Shown here: piece after piece, positions 32,880 to 46,727 of the stretch
Position numbering within the stretch: position 1 is the first letter of the stretch
Layout of the letters: each line of letters begins with the position of its first letter
Origin: Sambucus nigra
Taxonomy: Eukaryota > Streptophyta > Magnoliopsida > Dipsacales > Adoxaceae
DNA: 64,000 nucleotides
Direction of reading: 5' to 3'
Assembly (NCBI GenBank): GCA_949130495.1
Contig: OX422211.1
Location: forward strand, 337,409,504 to 337,473,503
The notes under the pieces: model-generated
Databases searched by the model: none
Told to the model about the DNA's origin: nothing
The model's input: only the letters and a program-made list of their open reading frames with translations
Position numbers and translations under genes: made by a program

Positions 32880-33800
32880 TGCTAGCAGAGATGGAAATGG
32901 AGAGCTTCGATGCACAGGATAGGTCATGTGTCAGCTTGTTGACTCCCTATCTCAGCAGTAGAGAGCTATTCATAGTGGGACGATTGAGAGAACCACCTCA
33001 GCCTCTATGCTTAAGGAGTTCAGAAGGCTTAACCCACCGACCTTCCCTCGATGCAGATGAGGACTAGCTAGAAGAGGTCATTAGATTCATAAACATTCTT
33101 GATGTGATAGCTGGGCACAATGTCAAGATGGAGACCTTCCATCTCACAGAGGAGGCACAATGCTGGTGGAGCGCCTAATCTGCGAGTATGGTAGAGACCA
33201 TAGAATGTGACTTCTTTAGGGTCGCCTTTATAGACCAGTAGTTTCCCCAGATGTTTAAAGATTCTCAGAAGGACTAGTTCCTTCAACCGATTTAGGGGAA
33301 GATGTTGGTGAATGAGTACCAAGTCATTATTGAGTGCTTGTTCAAGTACCTAGATGCAGTGCGGAAGGATGAGGCCAAAATGTCTAGGATGTTTGTCGAG
33401 GGACTTAACCTCAATATTCGGTGGATCATGGTTAATTTGGTTGTGCCAAACTTTAAGACAGTGATAAACAAGGCCATCAGGTTAAAGCTAGAGGCAAAGT
33501 ATGACAAGGCAATCAAGGAGAATAAGAGGGAACCTAGTGGGTTCCAAGGTAGTGGTCCAAAGAAATCCAGTAGTGGGACTCGAGGCTTATTTATAAAGCC
33601 TAAGTCCACCATGAGGGTTGGATCATCATCCACCCAGTGTACTAGTGACTAGAGTCCCCCTACTAAGAGGACTTGATTTATATGTGGGTCCCCGGGTCAC
33701 TTCAAAAGGGATTACCCACATATAGCTTTAGGTAATCAGCAAGGCAGTCAACAGACTATCAATTACGTATTGGGTAAAAGTTTTAAGTACAAGAGCCCCA
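32880..33800 (+). pseudogene. Tekay-like gag remnant
   Basis: Frames at 32879-33067 and 33302-33652 with linking sequence show gag blocks: LEEVIRFINILDVIAGH, MFVEGLNLNIRWIMVNL, KAIRLKLEAKYDKAIKENK, and a CCHC-like CGSPGHFKRD near 33690 lacking its first Cys pair in context. Many stops. Confidence 0.78.
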
Positions 33801-33989
33801 TCTAGTAGCAACAACAGTTTTTCTCATAGTATCATCAGTTAGCGAGGAATAGCTTGGATGATGCACGTCCTAGTTAGGACCGAAGAATTTGCGGGCTAAC
33901 TCAGGTGCTCGGCGTCTAGAGCAACATGTTTAACCTTTGATGTGCCTTTGCCCTGTCACAGTTTGTAACACCTTCCGGTGATACATATA

Positions 33990-35320
33990 TGATGGAAGGT
34001 ATGATTCTACTCTTTAGCACTTAGGTAAATACATTGTTTGATTCAGGCGCATCACATTCCTTCATCTCGAGTTCTTTAGATTTCGTATTAGAAGTAAATA
34101 TGTTTTAACCCTATCTTGATAGGACTTAGGGTCTGTGAAGGTATAGTTCTTGATAGGGTCTATCATAGTTGCATGGTTATGGTTGTTGAGTATGTTCTGG
34201 GGTACAATTTGATTTGCATGGACATGGATGAGTTCGAGGTGATCCTCAATATGGATTGGCTATCGTGTTTTGACACTACCATCGAATGCCATCGACATAG
34301 GTTTTCAATATACCTTCCATAAAAATCTCACCATCATTTTAGTAGTAAGTAGGGCATTAACTATCCCCGCAAGTTTTCCACTGTGCATAAAATGGTACTT
34401 CAGTTGGCTGAGCAGTATGGTGGCTGAGGATGATCCGAATGATATGTTACTAGACTAGCCAGTAGTGCAACAGTTTCTCGATGTGTTTCTTGGTGATCTC
34501 CCTAGGTTACTCCCATACTGATAGGTAGGATTTGACATAGAGGTGCATTAGGGCGTCTCCCCTACCACCTCAGAGGATGGCTCCAGTAGAATTGAAGAAG
34601 TTAAGGGTTAAGTTGCAGGAATTGACAAGCGAGGTATTCATTTTCCCTTCTATGTCCCCTTAGGAGATCCAGTCCTCTTTTCTAAGAAGAAGGACAACTC
34701 CTTGATGTTTTTCACCGATTATAGGTAGTTAAACTGGGTAATAGTGAAGAATAGGTACCCTATGCCCTGTATCGATGATTTGTTCAACCAGTTGCGTGGG
34801 ACGGGTAGGTCCTCGAACATTGACCTCGATTCTGGGTACCATTAGTTGCATATTATATAGGAGGACATTCCTAAGACATAGTTTCGAACCCGATATGGGC
34901 ACTATGAGTTTCTAATAATGCCCTTCGATTTGATGAATTCCTTAGTGATGTTCATGGATTTGATGAACTGTATTTATCACCCCTATTTAGATCGGTTTAT
35001 AGTACTCTTTGTGGATTATATACTAGTCTACTCAACAGCGTATGTGGACTACGAGGAGAACATTCACACGATGTTTCAAGTGCTCAAGGAGAATACGTTG
35101 TATGCTAAATTCAGCAAGTGTGAATTTTGGATGGATGAGGTCAAGTTCCTTGCCCATGTGGTTTATGAAGAGGACATTTCCATTGACCCTTCTAAGGTCA
35201 AGACTGTTCTGGACTGGGATAGGACAAAGACGATCATGGACATGTGCAGTTTTCTGGGTTTTCCTAATTACTACCACAGGTTTGTGTAAGACTTCTCGAG
35301 ATTGACATTGCCTTTGACAC
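33990..35320 (+). pseudogene. Tekay-like protease and reverse transcriptase remnant
   Basis: The protease site LFDSGASHSFIS is at about 34040. Reverse transcriptase blocks follow: [17 protein letters not shown] (about 34750), RYGHYEFLIMPFDLMNS, FIVLFVDYILVYS (about 35000), and KCEFWMDEVKFLAHVVYEE. The catalytic pair is broken: LFVDYILVYS has Tyr in place of the second Asp of the usual FVDD. Thumb and connection residues (SFLGFPNYYHRFV) end at a stop near 35288. Confidence 0.88.
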
Positions 35321-37392
35321 TTTGACTCGAAAAGATGTGAACTTTGAGTGAAATGAGGATTATGAGTCATCCTTTCAGTAGTTTAAGGTTAGGTTGACTT
35401 TAGTGAATATTCTTATCCTTCCAGAGCGTGTCAAGGGTTATACTGTGTTTGTGAGGCCTCTGGGTCAGGACTTGGTGTAGTATTGATGTAGAATGGTCAG
35501 GTGATTGTTTATGCATCCCATTAATTAATGGTTCATGAGAAGAACTACACCACCCATGACTTGGAGTTAGCCATTGTGGTGTTCGCACTCAAGACATGGA
35601 GGTACTACCTATAATGCGAACGGTTTGAGGTGTTTATTTTATCACACGAGCCTCCAGTGTATTTTCATACAATGTGTCATAAATCTTCATCAGAGAAGAT
35701 GGATGGAGTTCGTGGGGGACTATGACTTTTCCTTAGAGTAACATCTCGGCAAGGCCTATATGGTGGTTGATGATCTTAGTTAAAAGTCTAGACTTACACT
35801 TATAGAAATGAAGTGTTACCGAGAAAAGATATTCGGAGAACAACAGAAGATTGACCTGCATATCCAGTGGGGTTATGGAAGGGCGTACCTTTGGGGCGTG
35901 GTGGCTAGGCCACTTATTCAGTAAAATGTTCTAGACTCTCAGTCGTGTGATCCTGAGTTCGAACATTATCGTTATTTCATTCAGAATGACGAGGTGTTCG
36001 ACACTCTTACCGTGGACAAGGATGGTGTTGTGTCGAACAAGGGTAGGTTGATTATCACGATTATTAATGAGCTTCGGGATGAAGTCATGGTAGAGTCCCA
36101 TCATTCATGCTTTAGCATACATCTCGGTACTAAAAGGATGTATAAAGACGTATGCATAGACTTCTAGTCTTCTGGTATGAAGAGGGATGTGGCGATGTAT
36201 GTAACAAAATTCTACACTTTCCAGCAGGTCAAAGTTGAGCATATGAAGATGGCATGGTTGTTGTAATAACAACCTGTAGCAGATTGGAAGTGGTAGCACA
36301 TCATGATGGACTTTGTCATAGCTTAACCACGATCTAAGTGCGGTCACAACGCAGTGTGGGTTGTAGTGGATCAGCTTATAAAATTTGCACACTTTTTATA
36401 GATTAAGGTCACGGACAGTGTGACTAAGTTGGTGAGGTTGAATGTTTGAGAGACAGTACATCTTTATAGTGTTCCACTCTCAATTCTATTGGATGGGGAT
36501 CCCCGATTCATGTCCTAATTCTTAAAGAAGTTTCAGCAGGAATTGGGCACTAAGTTGAGCATAAGTGGAGCATTTCACCCTGAGACAGACGGGTAGTGAG
36601 AACGAACCATCCAGATCTTGGAAGATATGTTGAGAGCTTAAGCGCTTGATTTTCAGGGTAGTTGGGTAGGGAATCTACATCTAGTTTTTTTTTCTTACAA
36701 CAAAAACTATCATGCAAGCATTGATATGGCTCCCTACAAAGCTCTCTATAGGAAGACATGCCGCTCTCTAGTTTGTTGGGCAAAGGCGGGTGAGAATCAT
36801 CTCACCAATTCAGATATTATCAAAGACAGGACCTATAATGTTCAGATAATTCAAAAAAGGCTCATCATGGCTCAGAATTGACATGAGAATTATGGTGATA
36901 ATCAGCGAATACCTTTGGAGTTTGAGGTTGGTGACCATGTACGATTAAAGTTTATAGTGAGAATTGATAGCCAACGATTCAGACAAAAGAGGAACCATTC
37001 CCCTTAGTATATTGGTCCTTTTGAGATCCTATAATGGATTGGGAATGTTCCGTATCCCTAGGCTCTACCTCCACAGTTATCTAAATTTCATAATGTGTTC
37101 CACATTTCTATGTTAAAGAAATATATTTTAGATCCTTGGCATGTCATCAACTAGAATAAAATCAAGTTTAAGGAAGACGATATGTTTCTGACGCGACATG
37201 TGTCCATCTTGGACCGTAAGGACAGATTCTTGTGCAAGCAGGTCATCCAATTATTGAAGGTTCTTTAGTAGTTCCAAGGTGTTGAAGGCACAGCATGGGA
37301 GCGCGAGTCAGAGATGCGCAAGAAGCACCCAAAACTCTTTCCATAGATTGGTTGTTCTGATTAGAGGATAAAATCTCCTCAGGAGGGGACAA
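35321..37392 (+). pseudogene. Tekay-like RNase H, integrase and C-terminal remnant
   Basis: RNase H traces (LELAIVVFALKTWRYYL-like text near 35560) are followed by integrase traces: VVVDQLIKFAHFL (about 36360), LLDGDPRFMS (about 36490), GAFHPETDG (about 36575), MAPYKALYRKTCRSLVCWA (about 36730), then FEVGDHVRLKF and QLSKFHNVFHISMLKKYI. The end block ILDRKDRFLCKQVIQLLKVL and WERESEMRKKHPKLF matches Tekay-type chromoviruses. Stops are frequent; it cannot be functional. Confidence 0.85.
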
Positions 37393-40033
37393 TGTAACAC
37401 CCGTGCTTGAGATTTCCACCTCATTCCCTATAATTTGTATACCCATGGGCCGTGAAATGACTATAATGGATGGATGTTGACGTTGAACTATCCTTATAGC
37501 CTTTATGCAATTTGAAATGGGAATTTAACTGCTTAAAGTTAGTACACAAAATTTGAGCAGTCGTTTGAATAAAGTGGCGACATCGTTCGAACGAGAAAGG
37601 CATGTCATTTGAATGAGGTTTGAATGACCTTTTAATGACAAATACTTGAACGATTTCCATCATTCTCTAGAATGTCATTGGAGCACCCTTGTTAGAGCAA
37701 GGTGCATTGTCATTCGAGCGAGGAGTAGTTTTCTATTCGAACGAGCTGATGTTTTCACCCCATTTTAGCAGACATTTGACCCTAGTTAGTACCTCGTTGG
37801 AACTCTCGTATCTCGTTAGAAGGAGATCCAAGTTGTTCGAACGTCCAGAAATAAATCATAAATTTCTCCACATTATAATGTGTTGTTGTAACGTGGATCA
37901 TTGGATTTGCAGAGTTGTCGAGCTCCTAATGGATCAAATCAAAACATAGGTTAATAGGGGAAGACCATTGGTTAATGGGTTAAGTGTTTATGGGTTTAAA
38001 TAGACATCAGAGGGGAGGGAGAGTCCATTTCTCATCAGATTTTTGGATCTCTTGCTCTCTCTCTAAACTACACTCTCCTAATTTCAACCCACTTCCACCA
38101 TACCCAAGGTTCCACCTTCGATCTGAAGGTTTTTTCTTGCTATTCGAAGGCTAAATAGACCCATTTTAAGCCTAGTTTGAGGAAGAAGTTAGGTAAAATG
38201 GCCATTATTGGAGCTTTATTGAATAAGTTAGAGTTTTCTTGGAGCTTTGGAATTTTAATTAGTTTTAAAGTCATTCCCTCTAGTTTCTCCGCTTCAACTC
38301 TGGGGTAGGGGTTTCCTACAAAAAAATTCAAGTTTAAAAGCTATTAGAATTGATGGTAGAATGGTTTATTTCTGTAATAATATTTTCTAGTATGCTTATT
38401 TGAGGTATTCTTGTAAAAATGGGATTTTTGTGAAAACTAGATTTTTGAGAAAACTAAGTGTAGATAGATTTTCGAAGAACAAATGGTATTTTAATCTTGA
38501 AATGTGAGGAAATAAGTGCAAAAATATGTTCCCATGCTAAAGTCCCGTGTAGTTGCATATTTAAGGATTTCTAGGCTTGAAATCCTCCCAAAAAAATGTG
38601 TAAAATGTTATATTATGTTGAAGAAGGACCTATGAACATGATATATGAAATTAGAAAGTTGGGAATACTAGCCCCAAATATGTTGTAAGATCGTGGTAAA
38701 ATGAAGAAGAAATGATATTTAATGCATCATATGTGTATGAGGGCAAGGTAGACATTTTGGTAAATGGTCTTTATGGCATTAAATATATTCCTTCAAAATA
38801 AATATAAAGAAGTGAGATTTTCTTGATGAAAATAGATGATTCGTGATTTTTTTTTATCATAAATACATGAAATATGGTTTTCGAACAAAAGATGACGGTT
38901 TCTAATGCCATAATGAGAAAAACATGTTTTTCCCAAGATTTTGGTAAACCGATGGAAAAGATGATATTTTTGGTAAAATTAGAAGGTCCTAATGGTTGGA
39001 CTTCCTCATTGACCTTGTCGGTAGGTTTTGTGAAAAAGTGGATAAATGGATGAAATGGCATTAAAATGGGGAAAAGGATGAAATAATGTGGACATCTGTA
39101 AAATATTAAAATACATTAAATGGACTCAGATGAGACCAAAAAATAATTAATAAGGGCTCAGAGCCCTAGGGTGAAAGACCTAAAATCACTAGCCATAGCA
39201 TATGGTAGCATAGCCGGTGGTGTGGACCCCGTTGAAGTATAAAGATATTTGGAGGATTTCGAGAAAAGATAATGGAAATGAAATGAATTTGTTCGTGATT
39301 AAAGAATGTAATTATGACAACCTAATACAAAGGATAAATATGGAGACTAAGGAATAATAAGATTAAATAGTCTCGAGACCTGGTAAAGGCTGGCTTGAAA
39401 GGGTTAAGCATGAGTATGAGCACATTGCTCAAGTGCATTGCGTAATAGTCGCATTAATATTGGCTAAGTTGACAAACGTTTTCTGAATTGTTAAAATACA
39501 TGTTATATGTATAGTATTTTTCTAGATAACATATTTCTTAGAATTTTCCCACCATGCTGAGCATTCGCTGACCCCGACTTTTTATTTTAATATCCCCAAA
39601 ACCCAGGTACATCGAGTAGAAGCGTTGGCAAGGACGCCAGCAAGGCCCCTGAGGTCAACAGGCATCGTTAGAAGCTCTGCCACTACATTTAAAACTTATA
39701 TTTTTGAAAATTGGATTTGGGATATTTTTAACCATTTTTATTTATGCCTTTGTTCAATTGTTGTAATAATATAGGGGAAATTATGATTTATTTCCTAATT
39801 ATTTAGCATTGTTGGACTTAACGGATTTTCATAAATAAATCTTGTTATTCAACCTAATTACATAAAGTTTTCATATATTTATCAAACTAAAACTAGTAAT
39901 TTGATCCTTATAAAATGATGTGATTAAAGGAATTTTCTTAAATAATAAAATTGAACTTTCCTACTCCACCTTTAACTCCATGACTCGCCACGAGTTAACC
40001 CGATGGTGACCCAAACCCGAGTCGGGGCATTAC
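37393..40033 (+). repeat. 3' LTR of the Tekay-like element
   Basis: About 2.64 kb collinear with the 5' LTR. It starts TGTAACACCC directly after AGGAGGGGACAA and ends near GGGGCATTAC. Confidence 0.88.
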
Positions 40034-43000
40034 CTGGACACTCAAGCATACTCCCAAATCATCTAAACTCCTAAGATTATGATCATTCTTTATGTTTTTA
40101 GGTTTCATCTCCGAACCGTGAGTACATATATCTATTTCTATATACATACCATCTCCTACCCTACATATATATATTCTTCTTTAATCACTAAATAAATCGC
40201 ATCACCCATTTTCTATGAAGGTCTGACTTTATCTCCCAAACACTTTAACTTATTACTCTTTAATGTCAATGCGTACACACGACCATAATACATCGCTCTC
40301 TTGCGCATCTATCCAATCTAAAGTCAATATCCAATGCCAGATAGTATAATTAATTAAAATGTTAACCAATCTTCTATTTTAATTAAAGCTACCTAATTTA
40401 CCTTTTTCTTTACAACCTAATAAACTAAACTTCCAATTTCTTCCAACCATCTCTCACATGGATAGCATTCCACATACTCGAATTAACTCGGGATATCCCT
40501 AAGATCCATATCCCCAAATCTGACCTGACCCGACTCAATGGTGGTATCAATTCACCCTTGATGACGAATCGATCCGCTCTCCAGGATGAATAGATTCACA
40601 TCGGGCAGTAGGCCTAGATTCACTACAATTGAATGTCTTCATCTTCCCCAACCTCTATTAATGACTTCTAAATCATTTAAACCATAAAGCAACAAGATAA
40701 TTGTTCATATTAATATGGAAATACATATATATAGGTTTATAACCATCCTAAACATAATTATTTCTATCATCCAATGATTAACCAATAAAAATCACCTATT
40801 GCCTAAAACATCAATGAGTTACAATTTTAATTATATTTTTAAAGAAATTATTTTGAATAATGCACAGGTTTGATTCAAAAATTTAAATGGATTCAAACAC
40901 GTGGATTCTAATATAATTTCCAATTGTTATTCAATTGTGATTCCAGGTTTTATCCTCAATGCATTAACTTCCAGCATGAGATTAAATACTATTAATCCTA
41001 ATCAGTCTCAATCATTAACATCACATGAATTAATTCTCTTATATAATTTCTTATAAAGCATGGTTCTAAATTAAGAAACTCATTATTTAGTATTATTGCA
41101 AGAAAATTCCTGCCTGGAATCGGAAGATTAAAGAACCCCTCCTCAATCTCCTTGATTTCTCCTCTCCAAGCCTTCCTAACTTCTCCTAGATGTTTATGGG
41201 TGCTAGGGCTAGTTTTAGTGGATGGAATAACTTAATTGTGATAGTTTAAGTCACTTATAAACTTCTAATGCCCGCACCTCCTAATGAGGCCTAAATTTAG
41301 GCCCTTAAAAGAGCCTATAGTCCTACTCGAAATAGACCAAAATCTCTCCTAGGGATATACCTACCCCGAAAATAATTTGAAGAGATAAAAAACACATAAC
41401 GGACACCTGTGTCACCCCAGAGTCTAGTCTAAATGACACTATCCACAGTCCATGTTAATACCTCATGACGTCAATAAAAGGGCACACCTGATTATTCTAT
41501 GCGTACACATAGCCTTTAATCATTTAATTAATATTACTAAATAATTATTACGACCACACATTTTAAAAACTTTAATGTATGGAATATTTTATTATCATGT
41601 AAATTATGCAATGTTATTATTACTAAGCCACACAAGTAATAATTAGTCCCATTTATTAATGTATTCTCACTTAGTAATTAAGAAATTTAGTCCCCAAAAA
41701 TACGAAGCTTTACACGAACTAGTAGGATCACAAGAGGTCCCAAAAGGATGCGTTATTTGTGTTATGATTTTATTTGTGTTATGATTTTATTAGTGATAGG
41801 ATCCCACTTGATTACTAGTGATGGGAGTAGTAATAATTGTATATTTTACAGTGCATTAGCTAGTTCAGTGATGTGCTAAATTTGCTGGAATGTTATATAG
41901 TGAAGTAGATGGGTTTACTTTTATTGTATATTGGGTAATATAATATTGAATTCAAGAGGTGTATAACCAACAAAAAATAAGGTAGAGGGCTAATTTGTTT
42001 GGTGATGAACTTAACTTAAGTGGCTATCATATATCTTATAGATACTATGCGTAGATATTATGTATATGTAATATTTGGCAAATCATATTTTAATATGACA
42101 TTTGAGTCACATGGGTTAAATGATAGTTGCGGGACTTGGGTACCTATGTTGTTAACTAAGCTTCGTGTAGGATCAACATGTATGCCTAAGATTTCCATCG
42201 ATAGAGGTAAGGTGGATTACCTTCGAAGAAAGTGTTGGAATGTTGGCGATGATGTCATGAGACTTGAATAAATTTCATATATTGTTATTTTTAATATGAT
42301 ATATATTTCTTACAACTTCGTATCCGACCCACAATTTTTTTAATCCCGTTTTTAGATATTCGACATCCGCGGAGGCAAGTTTGAGTAAGTAAAATCAAAA
42401 GTCAAAATAATTCAATCATCAAAGTTAAATATGTCGGGTTCTATCTTTTTTATATTTCTCTTTTTATTTTGACATTGTACATTCTAGTTAATCACTTTAC
42501 GGGCCCACAATCGGTTCCAAATTTTTAATTTATTTTTTAGATTATTCATTCGAGTCTTTATACTGTGGAATTTTATTATATTTAGTTATTTTGTTATACA
42601 TAGAGTCTTATCTTGTCATCTCATTTTTATTATTGTGTTATGTAATGGTTTTAATCATATAATTTATAATTTTTTATTAATCCTTATAATGATATAACTT
42701 ATTTGATGCTCCCAATTCTCATAATACTAAGTTTGGATATCGTATACATGGAAAATTGTGGATGTTACACAAATATAGTGTGTGATATGTTTTGTAGAAA
42801 TATTGATTTGAGACTTTAAAATCTAACCATCCAATTTTACCTAACTATGTATATGAAAGTTGCCTCTTAAATCATGTAGATGAGGGTTAATAGAATAGCT
42901 TTCATCTAATGGAAATATACCAAGTAAAAATTGAATTTTTCTTATTCACATTACTTGAAACTATCGACAAGACATAAGCAAGTATATAATGTGTAATGAT

Positions 43001-45439
43001 GAGATATTCTACTCAATATATATTGAGAACTTGTGACTTGCCTTCAATGATATACATTCCTACTTCTACCCACGAAGAAAATAGTGTCTTAGATACAAAA
43101 AGGCTCATCCAGGGAAATAGGACTAAACACATATCATAAAGTCATTCTACATACAAGAAAAATGTTGTCAAAATGGACCCCCTCAAGAGAAAATATTCAT
43201 CTCTCTTCACCAAAGTCTTGTAAAAAAATTTCTAGAAGATGGTTTCATTAATTAACATCCCAACTTAATCATCAGAAAAATTCAATAAATAATGGGAGTA
43301 TTTAATCATGGGGATCATCTTGAATCACGCTATTAGGCTATATAGACATGGAAATATTTCTCTTTTAACTACGATTTGGCTGATTAGAATTTTTTATAAA
43401 TGCTGTAACGAGTCAACTTCAAGCGCATCAAACACTAGTTCGATGATAATAGAAGTTGTACTATTTTCCATTACTTTGGTTTATTACCATTAGGATTTGA
43501 GTAAGGTTTAATGTGGAAATTATCATTGCGTAAAGAAAATGTTGTACATCAAAATAAGGTGTTGTAGTTATCTACATTTAATGTGGATATCCACATTTAT
43601 CTGGGGTAAATGGATTTAACCTTGTCACATTAGAACAAGTAGTTTATGAGAGGCAACCCTTGTATTACAAATAAGGGTGACCCTCATCGTGAACACCAAT
43701 TAATTAAAAATTTCATACCAATTTCATACCTCTCCCCCCCTCCCCCCCAACCTATTTTCTTTTAACAATCACAAATTGTATCAGAATAAAAATTGAAGAA
43801 AAGATTGGAATGAAATACTAATACAATTAAATTAAGTAACCATACATATAGTGGAATATTTATATAAAAATTAAGTAAAATAAATAGTTATTTGTTAATA
43901 AAAAATTAAACAGTACATATAGTTCAAATCAAAGAAATATTGAAAAATCTTAAATATGTAAACCCCAATTTGAAAAAAATAAAATTTGTAGTGAAAGACG
44001 TGTAAGCCTCATTTCGAAACAAAAAGCTAGGATTCTTAGGAATTTAGGTAAATCACTTAGATGTTATAAAACACCTCATAAAAAGATCATTACGAACATA
44101 AATTTTAATAAATTTTCTTGTATTGAATAATTTCATTAATTCCGGTGGCAATATAGAGTGATGAAGAAGCGAACAAGATGGGGTAGACAACTCAAAAGAG
44201 CTAGAATTATTTTATATCTTTTGTTTGACCATTTAGTTTTAGGTTAAAATAGTTTGATGTTTTAATTATGGTTTCGCTATAATATTTTTGTGGTTTTTCT
44301 TAAAAGACAGGCTGATAAAACATAACTCTTATGACCAGTCACTTATAAAATGACACACAAAAACACACACAATGTGGGCCAATCGAAGGCAATCTCAACT
44401 ATATATTTTTTGTGAATCAAGAAATAAACCGTTTCATTGAAAATGGACCAGAGCAGTTAATTTTTTGATTCTTTGTCTTAGTCTTGTTGGTTTTGGTTCG
44501 ATCGATCCAGTGGTTTTTTTAATGATCGAGACCACATGCTAGTTTTCTATACAAACATTTAATGGTTAATTATTTAAATTACATACTAGGTTAAACTTGA
44601 TTTAATAATTTTCAAACTTTATTTCTACTTAAATAGTTTTCGTATGCTTCATTCCCATCTTTATTTAAAATTTTAATTAATAAACTAATCTTACATACCA
44701 TAATAATCAACTATATTCGTTTGTTATACCTAACCAATTGGAGTCATTCTATGAGTCCCAAATAAGTCCCCCAAAGCCTCCCCTAAAAGCAATTGTGCCC
44801 AGGCCAGACTCATACCACAAGGAAACACTTAATAGGTTGGTGAGATAATAAGTGGAATCTATGTCACTTTGGGGGGAGGTTTTGGTACCCATATCACGAT
44901 TCAACCAATTTAATCTTAGATTTGATCATATAAGATAACATCCCCATCTACAAAACCAAGGATTTGCAAACTATTCCACCCGCAACTGGATTGATGATTT
45001 TGAGTTTAACCCAATATCAATTATAAATCTTCTATTTGAGCAAGAGGTTTCCACCTCACCATTCTACAAGATAATATACACATAACTCAATGATGCTTTT
45101 GCGATCATTCATAACATCGCCACGCAATATATTTTCCCACAGAGCGGAAGATCCACTATTTTAATGTTATGCATCCCAAAACATATCCCCACAAATACCC
45201 AAAATGCATTAAGTATTTGTGTCATATAGGAGAACCATTCTAATATATAAACACTTAATACATTTGGGGGAGTTTTGGGGGGAAAATGTAGTATTCTTAT
45301 TCATCTGATCTTTTATATCACCGAACATATGATAACCTACTGTAAGCACCATCATGGAAGCTTACTATATCACATTGTGGTAACCAAGATATTATGATAT
45401 TTGGGATTTGACCTCACATCCGCATATTATGGTACCTCA
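40034..45439. other. AT-rich region without recognisable gene
   Basis: Over 5 kb of AT-rich sequence with only short frames. The frame at 42020-42271 (83 residues, start MAIIYLIDTMRRYYVYVIFG) is not like anything I recognise. Small features: a doubled TTATTTGTGTTATGATTT near 41755-41790, a C-rich run at 43733-43749, and related TTTGGGGGAG-type phrases near 44870 and 45265. Old, unrecognisable repeats are likely. Confidence 0.5.
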
Positions 45440-46405
45440 TGTTGGAATAACTATAAAAAAATCACTTTGAGATTAATTTTTTATGGGAGCCACACGTCAA
45501 AAGTGACGGGTCAATGTACCTACGCGATCCTTGTCGAGTGGAGAATAGCGAGGTATATTCATATGATTAAAACGATTAAGGAATAAATGAAAATTTGGGA
45601 TTGAAAGTAACCCATGAGAACACAAGTTATATAATGTAGCTAGTGTAGAAATTTTGTCACAACTTTGGGAAAATGTGGAAAAGTATTGAAGTTAATATAC
45701 CCCAAAGTTGGGACTAGGCATTGGATGCCTTGGGGTATCCCAACTCTTTGAAGGGGTGAGGACCTACATTATGCGTGTTTGGGCTTTGGGCCAAAAGCCC
45801 ACACACGCTCGCGTGCGTCGCCGCTGCCGTCCGTCAGGCTGGCCCGGCCCGTGCCCGTGGTCCGTGGGTATTTCTTGAATAGATATTAACTTTTTGAGAA
45901 AAAATTAATTGACCTTTTGTGCTTAAAATTTGGTCCTAGATTGATTTTTTCAACCCGAATTAGTTTGAATTAATGAATTATTACGCTAATTAAAACGTGT
46001 TCATTTTATTTAATTAATTAATTAAAAAATGAGATGAAATCACAACCATTGGAAGAGTTGTGACTGTTCGGGTTTAAATCTAAACCCTTGAAGGGTTATG
46101 ACTGTTCTATACAGTCACCACTTCATGGCTATAAATAAATAGCCCTTATCCCTAAACTAGATTTTTTATGCACTGGAAAAATTCCTTCTTCTACAACTTC
46201 GTCCTTTCTTCCTAAAGCTAGAGAGTTTATCAGCATTATTAGTTCGTGGAACCACCACATGCAGTGCTTTCGGTGGTGGCGGTTAAGACCGCTTTATCCC
46301 ATAGTTCAAGCCGTAAGCACCATAAGTGGGGGCGAATTTTTTCTTAAGGAGAGATTTTTCAACATTCGGCTCGGTGTTAAATTCATTACAAAATTCTGAC
46401 AATCA
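45440..46405 (+). repeat. 5' LTR of the copia element
   Basis: Collinear with 51294-52260. A TATA box GGCTATAAATAAATAGCC is at 46127-46144, and a GC-rich CACACGCTCGCGTGCG patch is near 45801. Confidence 0.9.
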
Positions 46406-46411
46406 CGAACT

Positions 46412-46724
46412 GTAAGTCTTCTTCCTTCTGTTTTCTTCTTCAACATCAGAATTTTCTCCAATTCCTTGTATTTTACAATTTATAAAGTTATTTTCTACAA
46501 CATTGTATATTTTATTATAAATAAAATAACAATCTTAAGACTTATTCTTTTTATTTCTTGTGTTTAACTAATTTTGATATTTATATGGAATTATAATTAC
46601 CTTTACAATCTAGAATTTTATAAAACTATAATTTTTTTGTTGTGTCAATTTTTATATACAAAACATTCTTTTTGTATAATATGAATTTACAATTCATAAG
46701 TTGGTTCTGTTTTTTTTAAACAGA
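46412..46724 (+). other. Possible leader intron of the copia element
   Basis: GAACT|GTAAGT at about 46411 and a pyrimidine-rich TTTTTTTTAAACAG ending at about 46724, just before the gag ATG, look like a donor and an acceptor. Splicing would bring gag close to the LTR. Inference from signals only. Confidence 0.4.
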
Positions 46725-46727
46725 GCA

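Larger units (their letters stand above)
30085..40033 (+). mobile_element. Old Tekay-like chromovirus (Ty3/gypsy), degenerate
   Basis: Long LTRs (30085-32684 and 37393-about 40033) start TGTAACAYCCGTGCT. The primer site TGGTATCAGAGC (32687) is of the initiator tRNA-Met type. A purine tract AGGAGGGGACAA precedes the 3' LTR. The internal region carries gag, protease, reverse transcriptase, RNase H and integrase remnants in gypsy order, and ends with a block recalling the C-terminus of Tekay/Del chromoviruses (ILDRKDRFLCKQVI, AWERESEMRKKHPKLF). The LTRs are visibly more diverged than those of the Tat element, and no target duplication could be matched, so it is older or rearranged. Confidence 0.9.

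Noticed and set aside
30080..40038. Target-site duplication for the Tekay-like element
   Set aside because: TGAGT before the 5' LTR does not match the bases after the 3' LTR (CTGGA region), so none is claimed.
44750..45300. Possible MITE or small inverted-repeat element from similar GGGGGAG and CTCCCC phrases
   Set aside because: The arms are short and imperfect and no target duplication could be paired.
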